Positions 46,452 through 55,356 of a DNA stretch of 64,000 bases are shown piece after piece; position 1 is the stretch's first letter; every line of letters starts with the position of its first letter. Origin of the DNA: JANSWP01 sp041941305 (GTDB lineage: Bacteria > Bacteroidota > Bacteroidia > Chitinophagales > Saprospiraceae). The DNA is taken from assembly GCA_041941305.1 (NCBI GenBank), contig JBGTQJ010000025.1, positions 71,167-135,166 of the forward strand, read 5' to 3'. The translations under genes and the position numbers were made by a program. The notes under the pieces are model-generated. The model was not told the DNA's origin and did no database searches. It worked only from the letters and a program-made list of their open reading frames with translations.

Positions 46452-48266
46452 CTATCGATTATAAATCACCCACCTCCTCAATACATGATCAACATCAAAC
46501 TGAAATATCAATTTCGGACTTCGATAAGTCAAAAAGTAGCCTTGGCCAAGTCCAATTGGGACGGGAGGATTGGGATATTTTGAAATGACTTTATCTACGT
46601 CATCGCCGATTTTGATGCCTCTTTCTGTGGTTTTTTCATAGTCAGCATCCGTTATATAAAAATTGAAGGTATATCTATCCGTGCCATTGTTGACACTATT
46701 GACCATCAGCGCTGATTTGGATTCAGGATACTTTTTGCTGGCAAAAATCATCCCTTGTCTAAGATATAAAGAAGAAAGTATGTCCTGTCTGCTCATACCC
46801 AATTCGACAATTCTTTTGCCTCCAATGGTTTCTTCGGATTGAGAAGGGGTCGAGTTGCCTTTATTGTTAATGCCAGGAGAGGTGGCACCTTCTAATAGGT
46901 TTTTATTGATTTGGGCCAATTGTGCTTTTGGATCCATTTTTAATGCTTTTTCCAAAAACCGGACAGCATCTGTTGAAGCAGATTTCAAGGCTTCGACTTT
47001 TTGATCAATATTTTCGGTATTGTCATCTATTCTCAACTTTTGAATTTCTTTGATCATGGGTTTGAGTTGGGCGTCCTGTCTCAGTGCTTCAATAAGACCC
47101 AATAAAATATAGGCATCTGTAATTGTTTTTTTCCACTTCTCGGTGTCCTCTCCCTTAGCCAGTCTAATGGCTCTTTTGGCGGATATTTCTGCCTCGTCAA
47201 ACTCCAAGTCGGGGAAATCTTCCTGTGTAAGTCCATACAAAGCTTGTGCACAACCGAGATTTAACCAGGCAATCGGATAAAAGGCGTCCATTGTTTTGGC
47301 TTTTTCAAAATATTCCATTGCCTCTTTCAGTTTCTGCGCTCGATCTTCGCTGGCGCCCTTATGACCTGGACCTAATCTTGACTCAGCATCTAATTCAATT
47401 GGAAAAGCATAGCCCATTTCTGTGGGCTGGAACATATCCAGGGCTGTCAAAAAAGCAACTACACCGAGGTTATTATAAATTTCCCGGCTTTGAAAAACAC
47501 CCTCAACAGCATTGTAATATTCAAAAGCGTCATTGTATGCCTTCAATGCCACCAACAAATTCCCCATTTCAAAGTACTGGATCAGGGTGTCCAGTTTTTT
47601 ATGAGAGTTTGTTGCAATTTGTACGCGTTCTTTCATGGGCGGATAACTTCCTTCCAATGCTTCATCTGTCAGTCCATAAGCTGCATATTCTTTTTCATAA
47701 AGTTTTTCCATGATGCCAAAAGGTTGAAAACCGGCAGCATAAGCTAAAAATCCGCCCAAATAATCTGCCTGAATTTCGTCGTCCATGTAGTGATCCCTCA
47801 ACACTGAATCCATCTGGGTTTTTTTGAAATCCCTTTTGAAATTGTCCTCCCAGGTGTGTTTTTCGTAGCAGTGGGTGAGTTCATGACTCAAGACTGCCGC
47901 CAGGGCATTGAGAGAATCTGCTCCGACGCTCACACATACATCGTACATTTTTTCTTCAAAAAAAACCAGGCCTACAGCGGGATAGGCGACGGCAATTCTC
48001 CCATTATTCGGGATTTGTTTCACAAAATGAAGGGCGGGTTTGGCAGTCCGGAAATCCCCTTTTGCCATTTTAAGCTTTTTGAAAACCTGATAAATCACAT
48101 CTGATTTATAGGATTCCACCAAATCTGGATTTGCAAAGAAATCTTCCTCCAATAAAATCGTTTCACTTGAAGACAAATTTTTGTCCTTTTCTAAAGCAGC
48201 ATTGAAGGAAATCAAACAGAAGATGGTAATTATAAGGATGAAAGGAAGGATGGCTTTTGAAATCAT
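46452..48266 (-). CDS. M48-like metallopeptidase with TPRs, 604 aa
   Basis: The N-terminus is a signal peptide or membrane anchor (~4-24). The zinc motif HELTH is at 128-132 and the likely third ligand is Glu164 in DEIQADYLGG, the HExxH...ExxxD pattern of family M48 (BepA/Oma1-like peptidases). Four to five TPRs lie at ~210-450, and a C-terminal region (~490-604) has a small beta-rich look and no domain I recognise. M48-TPR proteins such as BepA act in the periplasm in outer-membrane protein quality control, so a periplasmic role is likely by analogy. It is convergent with the WD40-caspase and divergent from the caspase-TPR gene at 48479. The ATG at 48266 starts the hydrophobic segment. Confidence 0.85.
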   Translation of the reverse strand: MISKAILPFILIITIFCLISFNAALEKDKNLSSSETILLEEDFFANPDLVESYKSDVIYQVFKKLKMAKGDFRTAKPALHFVKQIPNNGRIAVAYPAVGLVFFEEKMYDVCVSVGADSLNALAAVLSHELTHCYEKHTWEDNFKRDFKKTQMDSVLRDHYMDDEIQADYLGGFLAYAAGFQPFGIMEKLYEKEYAAYGLTDEALEGSYPPMKERVQIATNSHKKLDTLIQYFEMGNLLVALKAYNDAFEYYNAVEGVFQSREIYNNLGVVAFLTALDMFQPTEMGYAFPIELDAESRLGPGHKGASEDRAQKLKEAMEYFEKAKTMDAFYPIAWLNLGCAQALYGLTQEDFPDLEFDEAEISAKRAIRLAKGEDTEKWKKTITDAYILLGLIEALRQDAQLKPMIKEIQKLRIDDNTENIDQKVEALKSASTDAVRFLEKALKMDPKAQLAQINKNLLEGATSPGINNKGNSTPSQSEETIGGKRIVELGMSRQDILSSLYLRQGMIFASKKYPESKSALMVNSVNNGTDRYTFNFYITDADYEKTTERGIKIGDDVDKVISKYPNPPVPIGLGQGYFLTYRSPKLIFQFDVDHVLRRWVIYNR

Positions 48267-48404
48267 AGTTATTTAGGAAGTTTAGATAGCACAATCAAGA
48301 ATGACGAAAATACAGAAAATCGAGGTGTGAAAAAAAATACCGGGTAATCTTTTATCATTCCATCAAATACATGTTTTAGAAAAATGACTTAATTTGGATG
48401 TTTC

Positions 48405-48458
48405 CTGGGTGCTGGGTACTGGTTTGCTGGTTACCAGAAACCAGAAACCAGCACCCAG
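48405..48458. repeat. Hairpin-forming ctgggtgctgg repeat before a caspase gene
   Basis: The arms ctgggtgctgg (48405-48415) and ccagcacccag (48448-48458) pair perfectly, with further complementary ctggtta/ccag units inside. It ends 20 bases before the ATG at 48479 and belongs to the same repeat class as 38857-38940. Confidence 0.6.
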
Positions 48459-48478
48459 AAAACCATAAATGCAACACT

Positions 48479-50581
48479 ATGCAAAAAATTGGATATCTCG
48501 TTTCTTTCCTTTTCTTGTTCCAATTCTATTCTTTTAGTCAAAACTACAAGAAGCCCGTTACCCGTGCAGTTGTCATTGGGATATCTGATTATGGGGATGA
48601 AAAGATTCCCGACTTGAATTTTGCGAATCGGGATGCAGAGGAGTTTGTCAACTACTTGAAATCTAAATCTGGAGGTGAGTTTTCAGATGAACATATCATG
48701 CTCCTTACAAATGAAGACGCCACCTATGCACAAATATACAGTGCGCTGGATTGGCTTCTGGAGGAGAGCCAGCCTAAAGACAAGGTTTTGATATACTTTT
48801 CTGGTCATGGAGATGTGGAATCTAAAATCATTCGACAACAAGGATTTTTGCTTACCCATAATACCCCATCAAATAATTATCGAATTGGCTCTTTGAGAGT
48901 GGAAGATGTGAATGCCTATTTGGAAACTTTGGCTCAGGAAAATGGCGCCAAGGTGGTTCTGATGACTGATGCATGTCGATCCGGTAATCTGGCAGGTGGA
49001 ACTGTTGGTGTCCAGGCAACGGCAAAGGCATTGGCTACTCAATTCGAAAATACGGTCAAAATTATGTCTTGCCAGGCAAATGAATTGTCTTTAGAAGGTA
49101 CTCAGTGGGGAGGCGGGCGAGGTGTTTTCTCTTTTCACTTGATAGATGGGTTGGTCGGTATGGCAGACAAGAATGAAGACCTTCAGGTCAATTTGATGGA
49201 GCTGAGACGGTACCTGGAAGATAAGGTGACAGAGGAAACATCATTTAGTCAAATGCCTGTGGTTCATGGCGCGATGGGTACGAGTTTGTCATTTGTTGAT
49301 CCTGATGCTTTGGCCGAACTTAAAGAAAGAAGAAAAGTGGAGGAAGACCTTTTTGGAGCTGTCGCAGCCAAAGGAAATATGTTTTCAAATACAGATAGCA
49401 CTTACCACCAACTATATGAAGAATTTACAGCAGCTATTGAAAACAAATACTTCCTTCCTTCTGATAAAACTATTGAGCAGGAACCCAATAAATCTGCCAG
49501 TGAGTTGTATGATATCTTGTCGAAAGAACCATCTATGAAAGCTTACCACAGCCTCATGAAACGCAACTTCGCCTCCTCCCTTCAAGATGAGGCTCAATAT
49601 GCCCTTAATGCCTACCTGAAGGCAGATCCACAAGAAATGGCGGAAAGATGGGAATCTGATGGACAGGCTTATGAATCCAATGCCAGATGGCTTCAAAAAG
49701 CAGTTGAGATATTGGGGACATCTCATAGATTGCACAATCAGCTTTTGTCCAAGCAATATTATTATGAAGGCGTCCTTTTGAGGTTGGAGGGAGAAAAAAA
49801 GAGAAATAAGGAATTGTATACACAAGCTCTGGAAATGGAAAAAAAAGCTTTGAAGTTGGATGACGAAGCGGCTTATGTCTATAATGAATTGGGTTTAATT
49901 TATGGGAATTTGAATGATCGGGAAAAGGAAGAAGATAATTACAAAAAGGCAATGGAGTATGCCCCAACCTGGGTTCTTCCGTCCAACAACCTGAGCTCTA
50001 TGTACAATTTCCAAGGCAATTATGAAGAAGCTTTGAAATACGGGAAAATAGCCTTAAACCTAAAATCAAATCTGGCCAGTCCGTTGTATAACGTGGGAAC
50101 TGCCTACTATGGTTTAGGAGATTTGGAAAAAGCAGATTCTATTTACCAATTGTGTATTCAGAAGTATCCCAATCATGCTCGGGCCTACTATGCATTGGGA
50201 TATATGGCCTACGAAAAGAAGGAATACAAAGAAGCAGAAAATTATTACATCAAAGCGCTTGAACACAAACCGAATTACCCAGGCTGCTATCTTAATTTTG
50301 GCATTTTGTACCTGGTAATGAAGGAATATAAAAAAGCAGAAGAAAAACACCTGAAATTATTGGAACTTCGCCCACAACACAAATGGGGACATTACAACAT
50401 GATGTGTATAAAGTCTCTTCAGGGGCAGACAAAGGAAGCTCTGGAATGGATGGAAAAAACCCTCCAGGTAGGATTTACAGATTATGATTATTTAAAGAAT
50501 GACAAAGAATTGGGAGCAATAAAAAATCTACCTGAATTTGGTGCGCTTTTGAAAAAGTATTTTCCGGAGAAAGAAAAATAA
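48479..50581 (+). CDS. Secreted caspase-TPR protein, 700 aa, shortest full copy
   Basis: The ATG at 48479 is chosen because the frame upstream is repeat sequence and this start gives the signal peptide (ending SFSQ, ~21). The caspase domain has His110 (YFSGHGD) and Cys166 (TDACRSG). The loop THNTPSNNYRIGS is intermediate between types II and III. The second half has MSCQANELS, GGGRGVFSF and an EF-hand-like DKNEDLQVNLME loop. The linker has AAKGNM and SLQDEAQ. About six TPRs follow and the short tail ends LLKKYFPEK. Being compact, it shows the minimal complete architecture of the family. It is isolated from the main array by the M48 gene and followed by a strong hairpin at 50593-50646. Confidence 0.9.
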   Translation: MQKIGYLVSFLFLFQFYSFSQNYKKPVTRAVVIGISDYGDEKIPDLNFANRDAEEFVNYLKSKSGGEFSDEHIMLLTNEDATYAQIYSALDWLLEESQPKDKVLIYFSGHGDVESKIIRQQGFLLTHNTPSNNYRIGSLRVEDVNAYLETLAQENGAKVVLMTDACRSGNLAGGTVGVQATAKALATQFENTVKIMSCQANELSLEGTQWGGGRGVFSFHLIDGLVGMADKNEDLQVNLMELRRYLEDKVTEETSFSQMPVVHGAMGTSLSFVDPDALAELKERRKVEEDLFGAVAAKGNMFSNTDSTYHQLYEEFTAAIENKYFLPSDKTIEQEPNKSASELYDILSKEPSMKAYHSLMKRNFASSLQDEAQYALNAYLKADPQEMAERWESDGQAYESNARWLQKAVEILGTSHRLHNQLLSKQYYYEGVLLRLEGEKKRNKELYTQALEMEKKALKLDDEAAYVYNELGLIYGNLNDREKEEDNYKKAMEYAPTWVLPSNNLSSMYNFQGNYEEALKYGKIALNLKSNLASPLYNVGTAYYGLGDLEKADSIYQLCIQKYPNHARAYYALGYMAYEKKEYKEAENYYIKALEHKPNYPGCYLNFGILYLVMKEYKKAEEKHLKLLELRPQHKWGHYNMMCIKSLQGQTKEALEWMEKTLQVGFTDYDYLKNDKELGAIKNLPEFGALLKKYFPEKEK

Positions 50582-50592
50582 ACAAGACTCTT

Positions 50593-50646
50593 ATTGCGGG
50601 TTGCCAGTCCCGAACTATGCACAGCTCTGGACTGGCAACCCGCAAT
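50593..50646. terminator. Hairpin between convergent genes
   Basis: Perfect 18-base arms (attgcgggttgccagtcc and complement) with an 18-base loop lie 12 bases after the stop at 50581 and before the convergent gene ending at 50738. It probably terminates both. Confidence 0.65.
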
Positions 50647-50737
50647 ATTTTGCCTATCAGATAAAATAGTCAAAAAGATTATAAATAGAATCTGGGAATA
50701 TCATGCCAAGATAAATGCATGTTTAGTGTTATCTTAA

Positions 50738-51736
50738 TCAACGATTAATATCTACCCTCCAATTGACTCGGTTCATATTTGGGCGATTGGTGACCAATAC
50801 TTTATCCGTATTAGGGGATTGAGTCATCCATCTACGAGGCTCATCTTCTGAATTTGAACTAAATTGATACAATTGATTCCCTTCCTGATCGCGTCCTGAA
50901 AAATGATAATTCCATCTAGCTCTTTCCAATTCGAATGGGCTGCAATCTCTAAAAGATTTCAATTGAACTTCATCATAATAACCTCTGACCAATAGCATAT
51001 CAGTTCCAGAGACACATATATAAACCCCCGAGCTTTGGTCAACATGATTGACGTTCCTGAAAGTCCAGCTAATATTCATGGGGTTAGTCTTGTCCTGTTC
51101 CTGTGGTTGTAAAGTGAGTTCATTGTTTTCGTCTGCAGAAATCTCTCTGATAGGATTATCTCCATCCTCTCCGACAGGGCAGTTAATTCTATATGGCGTA
51201 TTATCCTCCAGGTAAGCAACATCTGGTGCATTTATTTCACGAGTAAGTTGGAGCGTCATATTTTGCTCTGTATTATCTGCTTCTGCAAAACCAAATTCTC
51301 CTTCTCCTTCCCTTTCTCCTTCAGATGGATTTTCGAGAGAGAAATAATCTACATTTTTTGAGACCCCACTAATCCGAATTCTGCAAGTTAAATCAGGTTC
51401 CATTCTCCATCCACAAGAACAAGCATCGTAGGCAACCACCTTTACTGCTTGTAAAAAACCATCATTGTCCATACTAACTCGCTGCCTGCCAAAACCCATT
51501 GCAGAAGCAGCAATGTTGACCATGATTTTATTGTCTGTTACGCCCATAAAAAAATCAGAACAACCATCATCGGAGGCATAACTATTATCTGGACGGGTGT
51601 CATTTGTTTCGTCAGAAGTGCTTTTTGTACGGTCTTGTTGAGATGTGTCCTGTCCATACAAATTGGTAAGAGAAAAAGAAAAGAAAAGCAAGAAGATCCA
51701 AATATAGGAATTGGAACTTAATTGATATTGACACAT
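50738..51736 (-). CDS. Secreted protein of unknown function, 332 aa
   Basis: The ATG at 51736 is preferred over one further upstream (51793) because it begins the signal peptide (hydrophobic core IWIFLLFFSFSL, ending LYGQ). A Ser/Thr/Asp-rich linker follows to ~residue 55, then a region with several Cys (CSDFF, ACSCGW, CRIRI, NCPVG, ICVSG, DCSPF) and alternating short hydrophobic stretches that suggest beta sandwich folds. There is no T9SS sorting domain and no family I can name. Upstream lie a 21-base direct repeat and the AraC-type gene on the same strand, so it may be the regulator's target; that is inference. Confidence 0.7.
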   Translation of the reverse strand: MCQYQLSSNSYIWIFLLFFSFSLTNLYGQDTSQQDRTKSTSDETNDTRPDNSYASDDGCSDFFMGVTDNKIMVNIAASAMGFGRQRVSMDNDGFLQAVKVVAYDACSCGWRMEPDLTCRIRISGVSKNVDYFSLENPSEGEREGEGEFGFAEADNTEQNMTLQLTREINAPDVAYLEDNTPYRINCPVGEDGDNPIREISADENNELTLQPQEQDKTNPMNISWTFRNVNHVDQSSGVYICVSGTDMLLVRGYYDEVQLKSFRDCSPFELERARWNYHFSGRDQEGNQLYQFSSNSEDEPRRWMTQSPNTDKVLVTNRPNMNRVNWRVDINR

Positions 51737-51971
51737 AATATTGGAGTTTTTCGGAAGACCAGTCCACCAAAAACCAGGATGGATTTTGATCAACTGGATT
51801 CCATTTTTTAATAGTTGGCTTTTATAATTACTTTTTACACAATAAGCTTTATTCGCAAAAATTTTGTTTGGGAAGTCGTCAACCGAATAAAGTCTAATGT
51901 ACTTAGCCCAAATTGAAAAGTTAAAATCAGTTCATTAAAATTAATAGAACGATAGTCACGGAAATACCACC

Positions 51972-52021
51972 ATTGTAACGATTCCTTTCACTATTGTAAC
52001 ATTCCTTTTCACTATTGTAAC
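51972..52021. promoter_or_regulatory. Three attgtaac sites at exact 21-base spacing
   Basis: attgtaac occurs at 51972, 51993 and 52014 within a tandem attccttttcacta unit. A 21-base period equals two helical turns, so the sites face the same side of the DNA. They lie just past the stop of the AraC-type gene and about 235 bases upstream of the secreted gene starting at 51736. This fits an operator array for a direct-repeat binding regulator, though a simple tandem duplication would look the same. Confidence 0.4.
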
Positions 52022-52030
52022 TTTACCTGA

Positions 52031-52447
52031 TCAGGAGAGTTTGAAGCTGAAATCTCCCTTAAAAGTGGTGGAATACTGCCGGCAGGTAAAACGATTCCTA
52101 TAAGCACTAGGCGTCATCCCCAATTCCAAAATAAAGCACCGTGTAAAGTAAGAGGGGGTATTAAAACCGACCTGATAAGCAATTTCTGAAATAGTCTTAT
52201 CAGTGCTGTCAAGAAGGTTTTTTGCAGATTCAATTCGTCTTAAGCGAATGTATTGTGAAGCTGAATATCCAGTGGCGGATTTTAATTTTCTGTGCAATTG
52301 CATTCTACAATATCCGATAGTTTTACATAGTTGCTCAATGCTGAATTTATCATCTTCCAGATTGGAATCAATCACTGTGTCTACCTGTCTCAAGAATTGA
52401 GAGGGTAATGGATGAATGTTTTGGTGAGATGCTTGATAGAATAACAT
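52031..52447 (-). CDS. AraC-type DNA-binding protein, 138 aa
   Basis: The protein is little more than the C-terminal AraC/XylS DNA-binding domain: two helix-turn-helix units, the first around LCKTIGYCRMQLHRKL and the second around EIAYQVGFNTPSYFTRCF, ending with the family signature GMTPSAYRNRF. There is no sensor or ligand domain, so it resembles the stand-alone HTH regulators often seen beside two-component or secreted-protein genes in Bacteroidota. It should act in the cytoplasm. Three spaced attgtaac sites just downstream are candidate binding sites. Neighbouring genes on the same strand encode secreted proteins. Confidence 0.88.
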   Translation of the reverse strand: MLFYQASHQNIHPLPSQFLRQVDTVIDSNLEDDKFSIEQLCKTIGYCRMQLHRKLKSATGYSASQYIRLRRIESAKNLLDSTDKTISEIAYQVGFNTPSYFTRCFILELGMTPSAYRNRFTCRQYSTTFKGDFSFKLS

Positions 52448-52477
52448 AATAGTTTTTATGAAGTAGTTGGTTCAAGT

Positions 52478-52535
52478 TTGCCGAAGTGTTTAAACTTCGC
52501 TTCCTGGGAAAATTGAAGTTTTAGCACTCCGGCAA
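52478..52535 (-). terminator. Imperfect hairpin between AraC gene and propeller gene
   Basis: The arms ttgccgaagtgtttaaacttc and its near-complement at 52515-52535 pair with about four mismatches. It lies after the stop of the minus-strand gene 52601-55039 and could be its terminator, or part of the AraC gene's upstream region. Confidence 0.45.
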
Positions 52536-52600
52536 TTTTTGAACAATAATTGATTGGTATAAGAGAATATTTTCAAATCATCTGATAACTTTTTTAAAGT

Positions 52601-55039
52601 TTAATTCACTATCAACATTTCTGAAAATTTCTTTCCGTCCAAAACCACCTCCAACCAATAAACTCCAGAAGAGAATTGATTTACGGATATGGTTTGATCT
52701 TTTTTGAAGGAGTTTAAGGCTTGTTCCAAAACCAATTGACCATAAGCATTAAATAAACGTGCATTTCCAGTTTCAAAACGCTGTTTTGTTATTAAGTGAA
52801 ATTGATCTGCCACAGGATTAGGGAAAACCCCGATCTGTTTTCCTTTCTGAGCATCTAGTTGATTCACCTCAAAATTGTTTTTTGTAAAAATGTTATTGGT
52901 GCTGGAAGAACCTGCCATAGGAGTCGCATCATCATTCACAATAGTTTGGGTACCATCTACAAGTGTAGCGGCTCCATTAAAGAGATCTATATCAAAAGTT
53001 TCATCTGGTTCGAAATTGGCATCTTTTTCCACTCTTACAATGGAATATCGAGCCGTAGAATTATTGGGCGGCCAAAAGTGAATGCCATTATTAGGAATGT
53101 AATCTTCGTTAGCAACTGTTGCAGTGCCATCAACAGTTTGCCATTCTGTGGAAAGTAGACAAGTTTTATCACCTGATCTAAAAACTTTGACGAAGAAAAA
53201 GGTAACTCCGGCACCGGTTCCTTCATTTAGGGATATGGATTCGGCAGTTAATGTGGAGCCACTGTGAATAGAAACATTCGCAATACAAAAATTTTGGTTG
53301 CCATAAATGTCGGTTACCCAAAGCTGTAAAGGAGTATCTCCCAAATCATCGCAATTGAAAACTCGGGAATTGTCATTTATATCGGAAGAAAAAGAGATGG
53401 CTGATATTCCGCAATTATCGGTACTTCCATCATCTATCTCACTGGAAATAATACTTCCATTTCCATTATACAAGGTAACCACAGCATTTTTACATTTGGC
53501 ATCCGGGTTTTCCCCATCAAAAATATCCATAAACTGATTGCAACCCTTCTTGTTTCCAGAGGTGTCAGTGGCACGCCATCTTATTTTCCATCGCCCTACA
53601 GAAAATAAAACAGTGTTCTGGGATTTATCTTGCCAAGCGCTCCAGGGGCCCAAAGGATTATTGTTTTGATCCACAGGACGATATCGAAATTCAACTTGGT
53701 CAATACCACAATTGTCACTTGCAGAGGGTAATGGTAGTTCTACTAACGCATCACAATAGCCAATGTCCGTACTTTGACTAAAATTCGAAGAACAGGAAAT
53801 GGTGGGCTTTTCAGTATCTGGGCTGCATTCGTCGCAATATACGGCAATGCGATTCGCAGCGACTCCGCCTGCATTATTGAAATTTCCACCTGCATATACT
53901 TTCCCATTCGCATCCACAATTAATTCCCGGCAAAAATTATTCAACCCGGAACCAAGATTGGACCAGGAAGTTCCATCCCATTTGGCAATGCGATTCGCAG
54001 GGCTTCCCCCTGCATTAAAAAATCCACCTCCAACGTAAACATTTCCATAGGCATCTACATCCAATCCTCCGGTGAAAGAAAACCCTCCAGTAAGACCACT
54101 TCCTAAAGCGGACCAGGAAGTTCCATCCCATTTTGCGACTCTGCTGGCTGGCACGCCTCCTGCCGTGGTAAAACTCCCAGCCACATATACGTTTCCATTC
54201 GCATCTACTTCCACTTCTGTACAATCTCCATTTACTCCTGAACCTAGAGCGGACCAGGAAGTTCCATCCCATTTTGCTACCCTGCTGGCAGGACTCCCCC
54301 CTGCGGTCGTAAACCTGCCCACAACGTAGACATTTCCATTTTGATCAATGTCAATATCATCAACCCAGTGGCCTAAACCCGACCCCAATGGAGACCAGGA
54401 AGTTCCATCCCATTTTGCAATATAATTGGCGGGGGCTCCACCCGCAAATACAAATAACCCTCCTGCGTACAAATTACCATTGCCATCTACGGCTAGGGCC
54501 TGGCACCGGCCATTTACCCCTAAACCCAATGCGGACCAATTGCTTCCATCCCATTTTGCAATTTTGTTTACAGGAACTCCTCCAGCATTGGAGAATATCC
54601 CTCCGGTGTAAACATTTCCATTCGCATCCACCACTACATCATCAGATATTTGGTTTAGACCACTTCCCAATGCCGACCAACTCGTTCCGTCCCATTTGGC
54701 AATTCTTTTTGCGGATATCCCTCCCGCAGTTAAAAATAATCCAGAAGCGTACAAATTGCCATTTGCATCAAAAGCTAGTCCGTGAAGGGTATTATTTAGA
54801 CCAGAACCCAATGGAGCCCAACTGGAAGTTGGAGGTGGGAAAAAGGATGCATCAATATCTTCTTTGGTTTCATTTTCGGGTGTAAATGTTTCGTTAGCAT
54901 TATTGGGGTATTCAACAATGGACTCCTCAAATACATTAGGGTGGTAAGCATAGAGGGGATTATGCCCTAGGCAAAAACAGGAAATTAAAATAATCAATCC
55001 ACAGCTCCGCCAGGTCAAACTTTGTTCTGAAGTTCTCAT
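52601..55039 (-). CDS. T9SS-exported propeller/HYR/Calx-beta protein, 812 aa
   Basis: A signal peptide (~10-31) is followed at ~72-400 by seven repeats of about 46 residues with the pattern WDGTSW-ALGSG and DANGNVYAGG-F, probably one seven-bladed beta propeller. Next is an HYR-like module (DTEKPTISC ... ASDNCG, ~405-580) and a Calx-beta domain (~590-710, with VDGTATVANEDY and DETFDIDL). The last ~75 residues form a type A sorting domain (VFPNPVADQF ... SGVYWLEVV), the signal for type IX secretion and surface anchoring. The DNA repeats at 53830-54830 are strongly similar. Likely a surface or extracellular adhesion protein; ligand unknown. The 317 bases upstream hold one hairpin and no gene. 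Confidence 0.9.
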   Translation of the reverse strand: MRTSEQSLTWRSCGLIILISCFCLGHNPLYAYHPNVFEESIVEYPNNANETFTPENETKEDIDASFFPPPTSSWAPLGSGLNNTLHGLAFDANGNLYASGLFLTAGGISAKRIAKWDGTSWSALGSGLNQISDDVVVDANGNVYTGGIFSNAGGVPVNKIAKWDGSNWSALGLGVNGRCQALAVDGNGNLYAGGLFVFAGGAPANYIAKWDGTSWSPLGSGLGHWVDDIDIDQNGNVYVVGRFTTAGGSPASRVAKWDGTSWSALGSGVNGDCTEVEVDANGNVYVAGSFTTAGGVPASRVAKWDGTSWSALGSGLTGGFSFTGGLDVDAYGNVYVGGGFFNAGGSPANRIAKWDGTSWSNLGSGLNNFCRELIVDANGKVYAGGNFNNAGGVAANRIAVYCDECSPDTEKPTISCSSNFSQSTDIGYCDALVELPLPSASDNCGIDQVEFRYRPVDQNNNPLGPWSAWQDKSQNTVLFSVGRWKIRWRATDTSGNKKGCNQFMDIFDGENPDAKCKNAVVTLYNGNGSIISSEIDDGSTDNCGISAISFSSDINDNSRVFNCDDLGDTPLQLWVTDIYGNQNFCIANVSIHSGSTLTAESISLNEGTGAGVTFFFVKVFRSGDKTCLLSTEWQTVDGTATVANEDYIPNNGIHFWPPNNSTARYSIVRVEKDANFEPDETFDIDLFNGAATLVDGTQTIVNDDATPMAGSSSTNNIFTKNNFEVNQLDAQKGKQIGVFPNPVADQFHLITKQRFETGNARLFNAYGQLVLEQALNSFKKDQTISVNQFSSGVYWLEVVLDGKKFSEMLIVN

Positions 55040-55183
55040 AAGTTTATGTTTTTTAATTGTTAGAGAAAAGGCAAGTTCTCAAAGACTTGAAGGGTATCTG
55101 GTTAATTGCGGTATTTTGGATAGCTCCATCAAAAACTTTTAAGCCTTACCATAGTATTTTGTTATTGTGCCTTTTAAAACAGT

Positions 55184-55248
55184 GTGTAAAAAGTTCTTTG
55201 CGAGTCGCACGCAGCGCGACGAGCTACATGTCAAAAAACTTTTTACAC
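55184..55248. repeat. Inverted repeat in the gene-free stretch 55040-55356
   Basis: The arms gtgtaaaaagtt (55184-55195) and aactttttacac (55237-55248) flank a loop that itself contains gtcgc/gcgac complements. No gene is supported in this 317-base stretch; the promoter of 52601-55039 should lie here. Confidence 0.5.
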
Positions 55249-55356
55249 AGAGTACTAGTATTTTCCAATTTTGCATGGATTGTGGAAGAACGCTATTCAA
55301 AGGTGTTTATTTCGATATAAGATCAACTGGAAAAATCGTCCAATTTACCTGACATA

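Noticed and set aside
12..50581. Reading the caspase-TPR array as a cytosolic antiphage or CRISPR-linked defence island
   Set aside because: Every caspase-TPR N-terminus in the window has a signal peptide, and no CRISPR array, Cas gene, nuclease, NTPase sensor or effector-associated death domain is present.
53830..54830. CRISPR-like regular repeats
   Set aside because: They are in-frame coding repeats of the propeller blades (~138 bases) without unique spacers.
55196..55236. GC-rich stem suggestive of a tRNA
   Set aside because: It is too short and has no anticodon or T-loop pattern; it is the loop of an inverted repeat.
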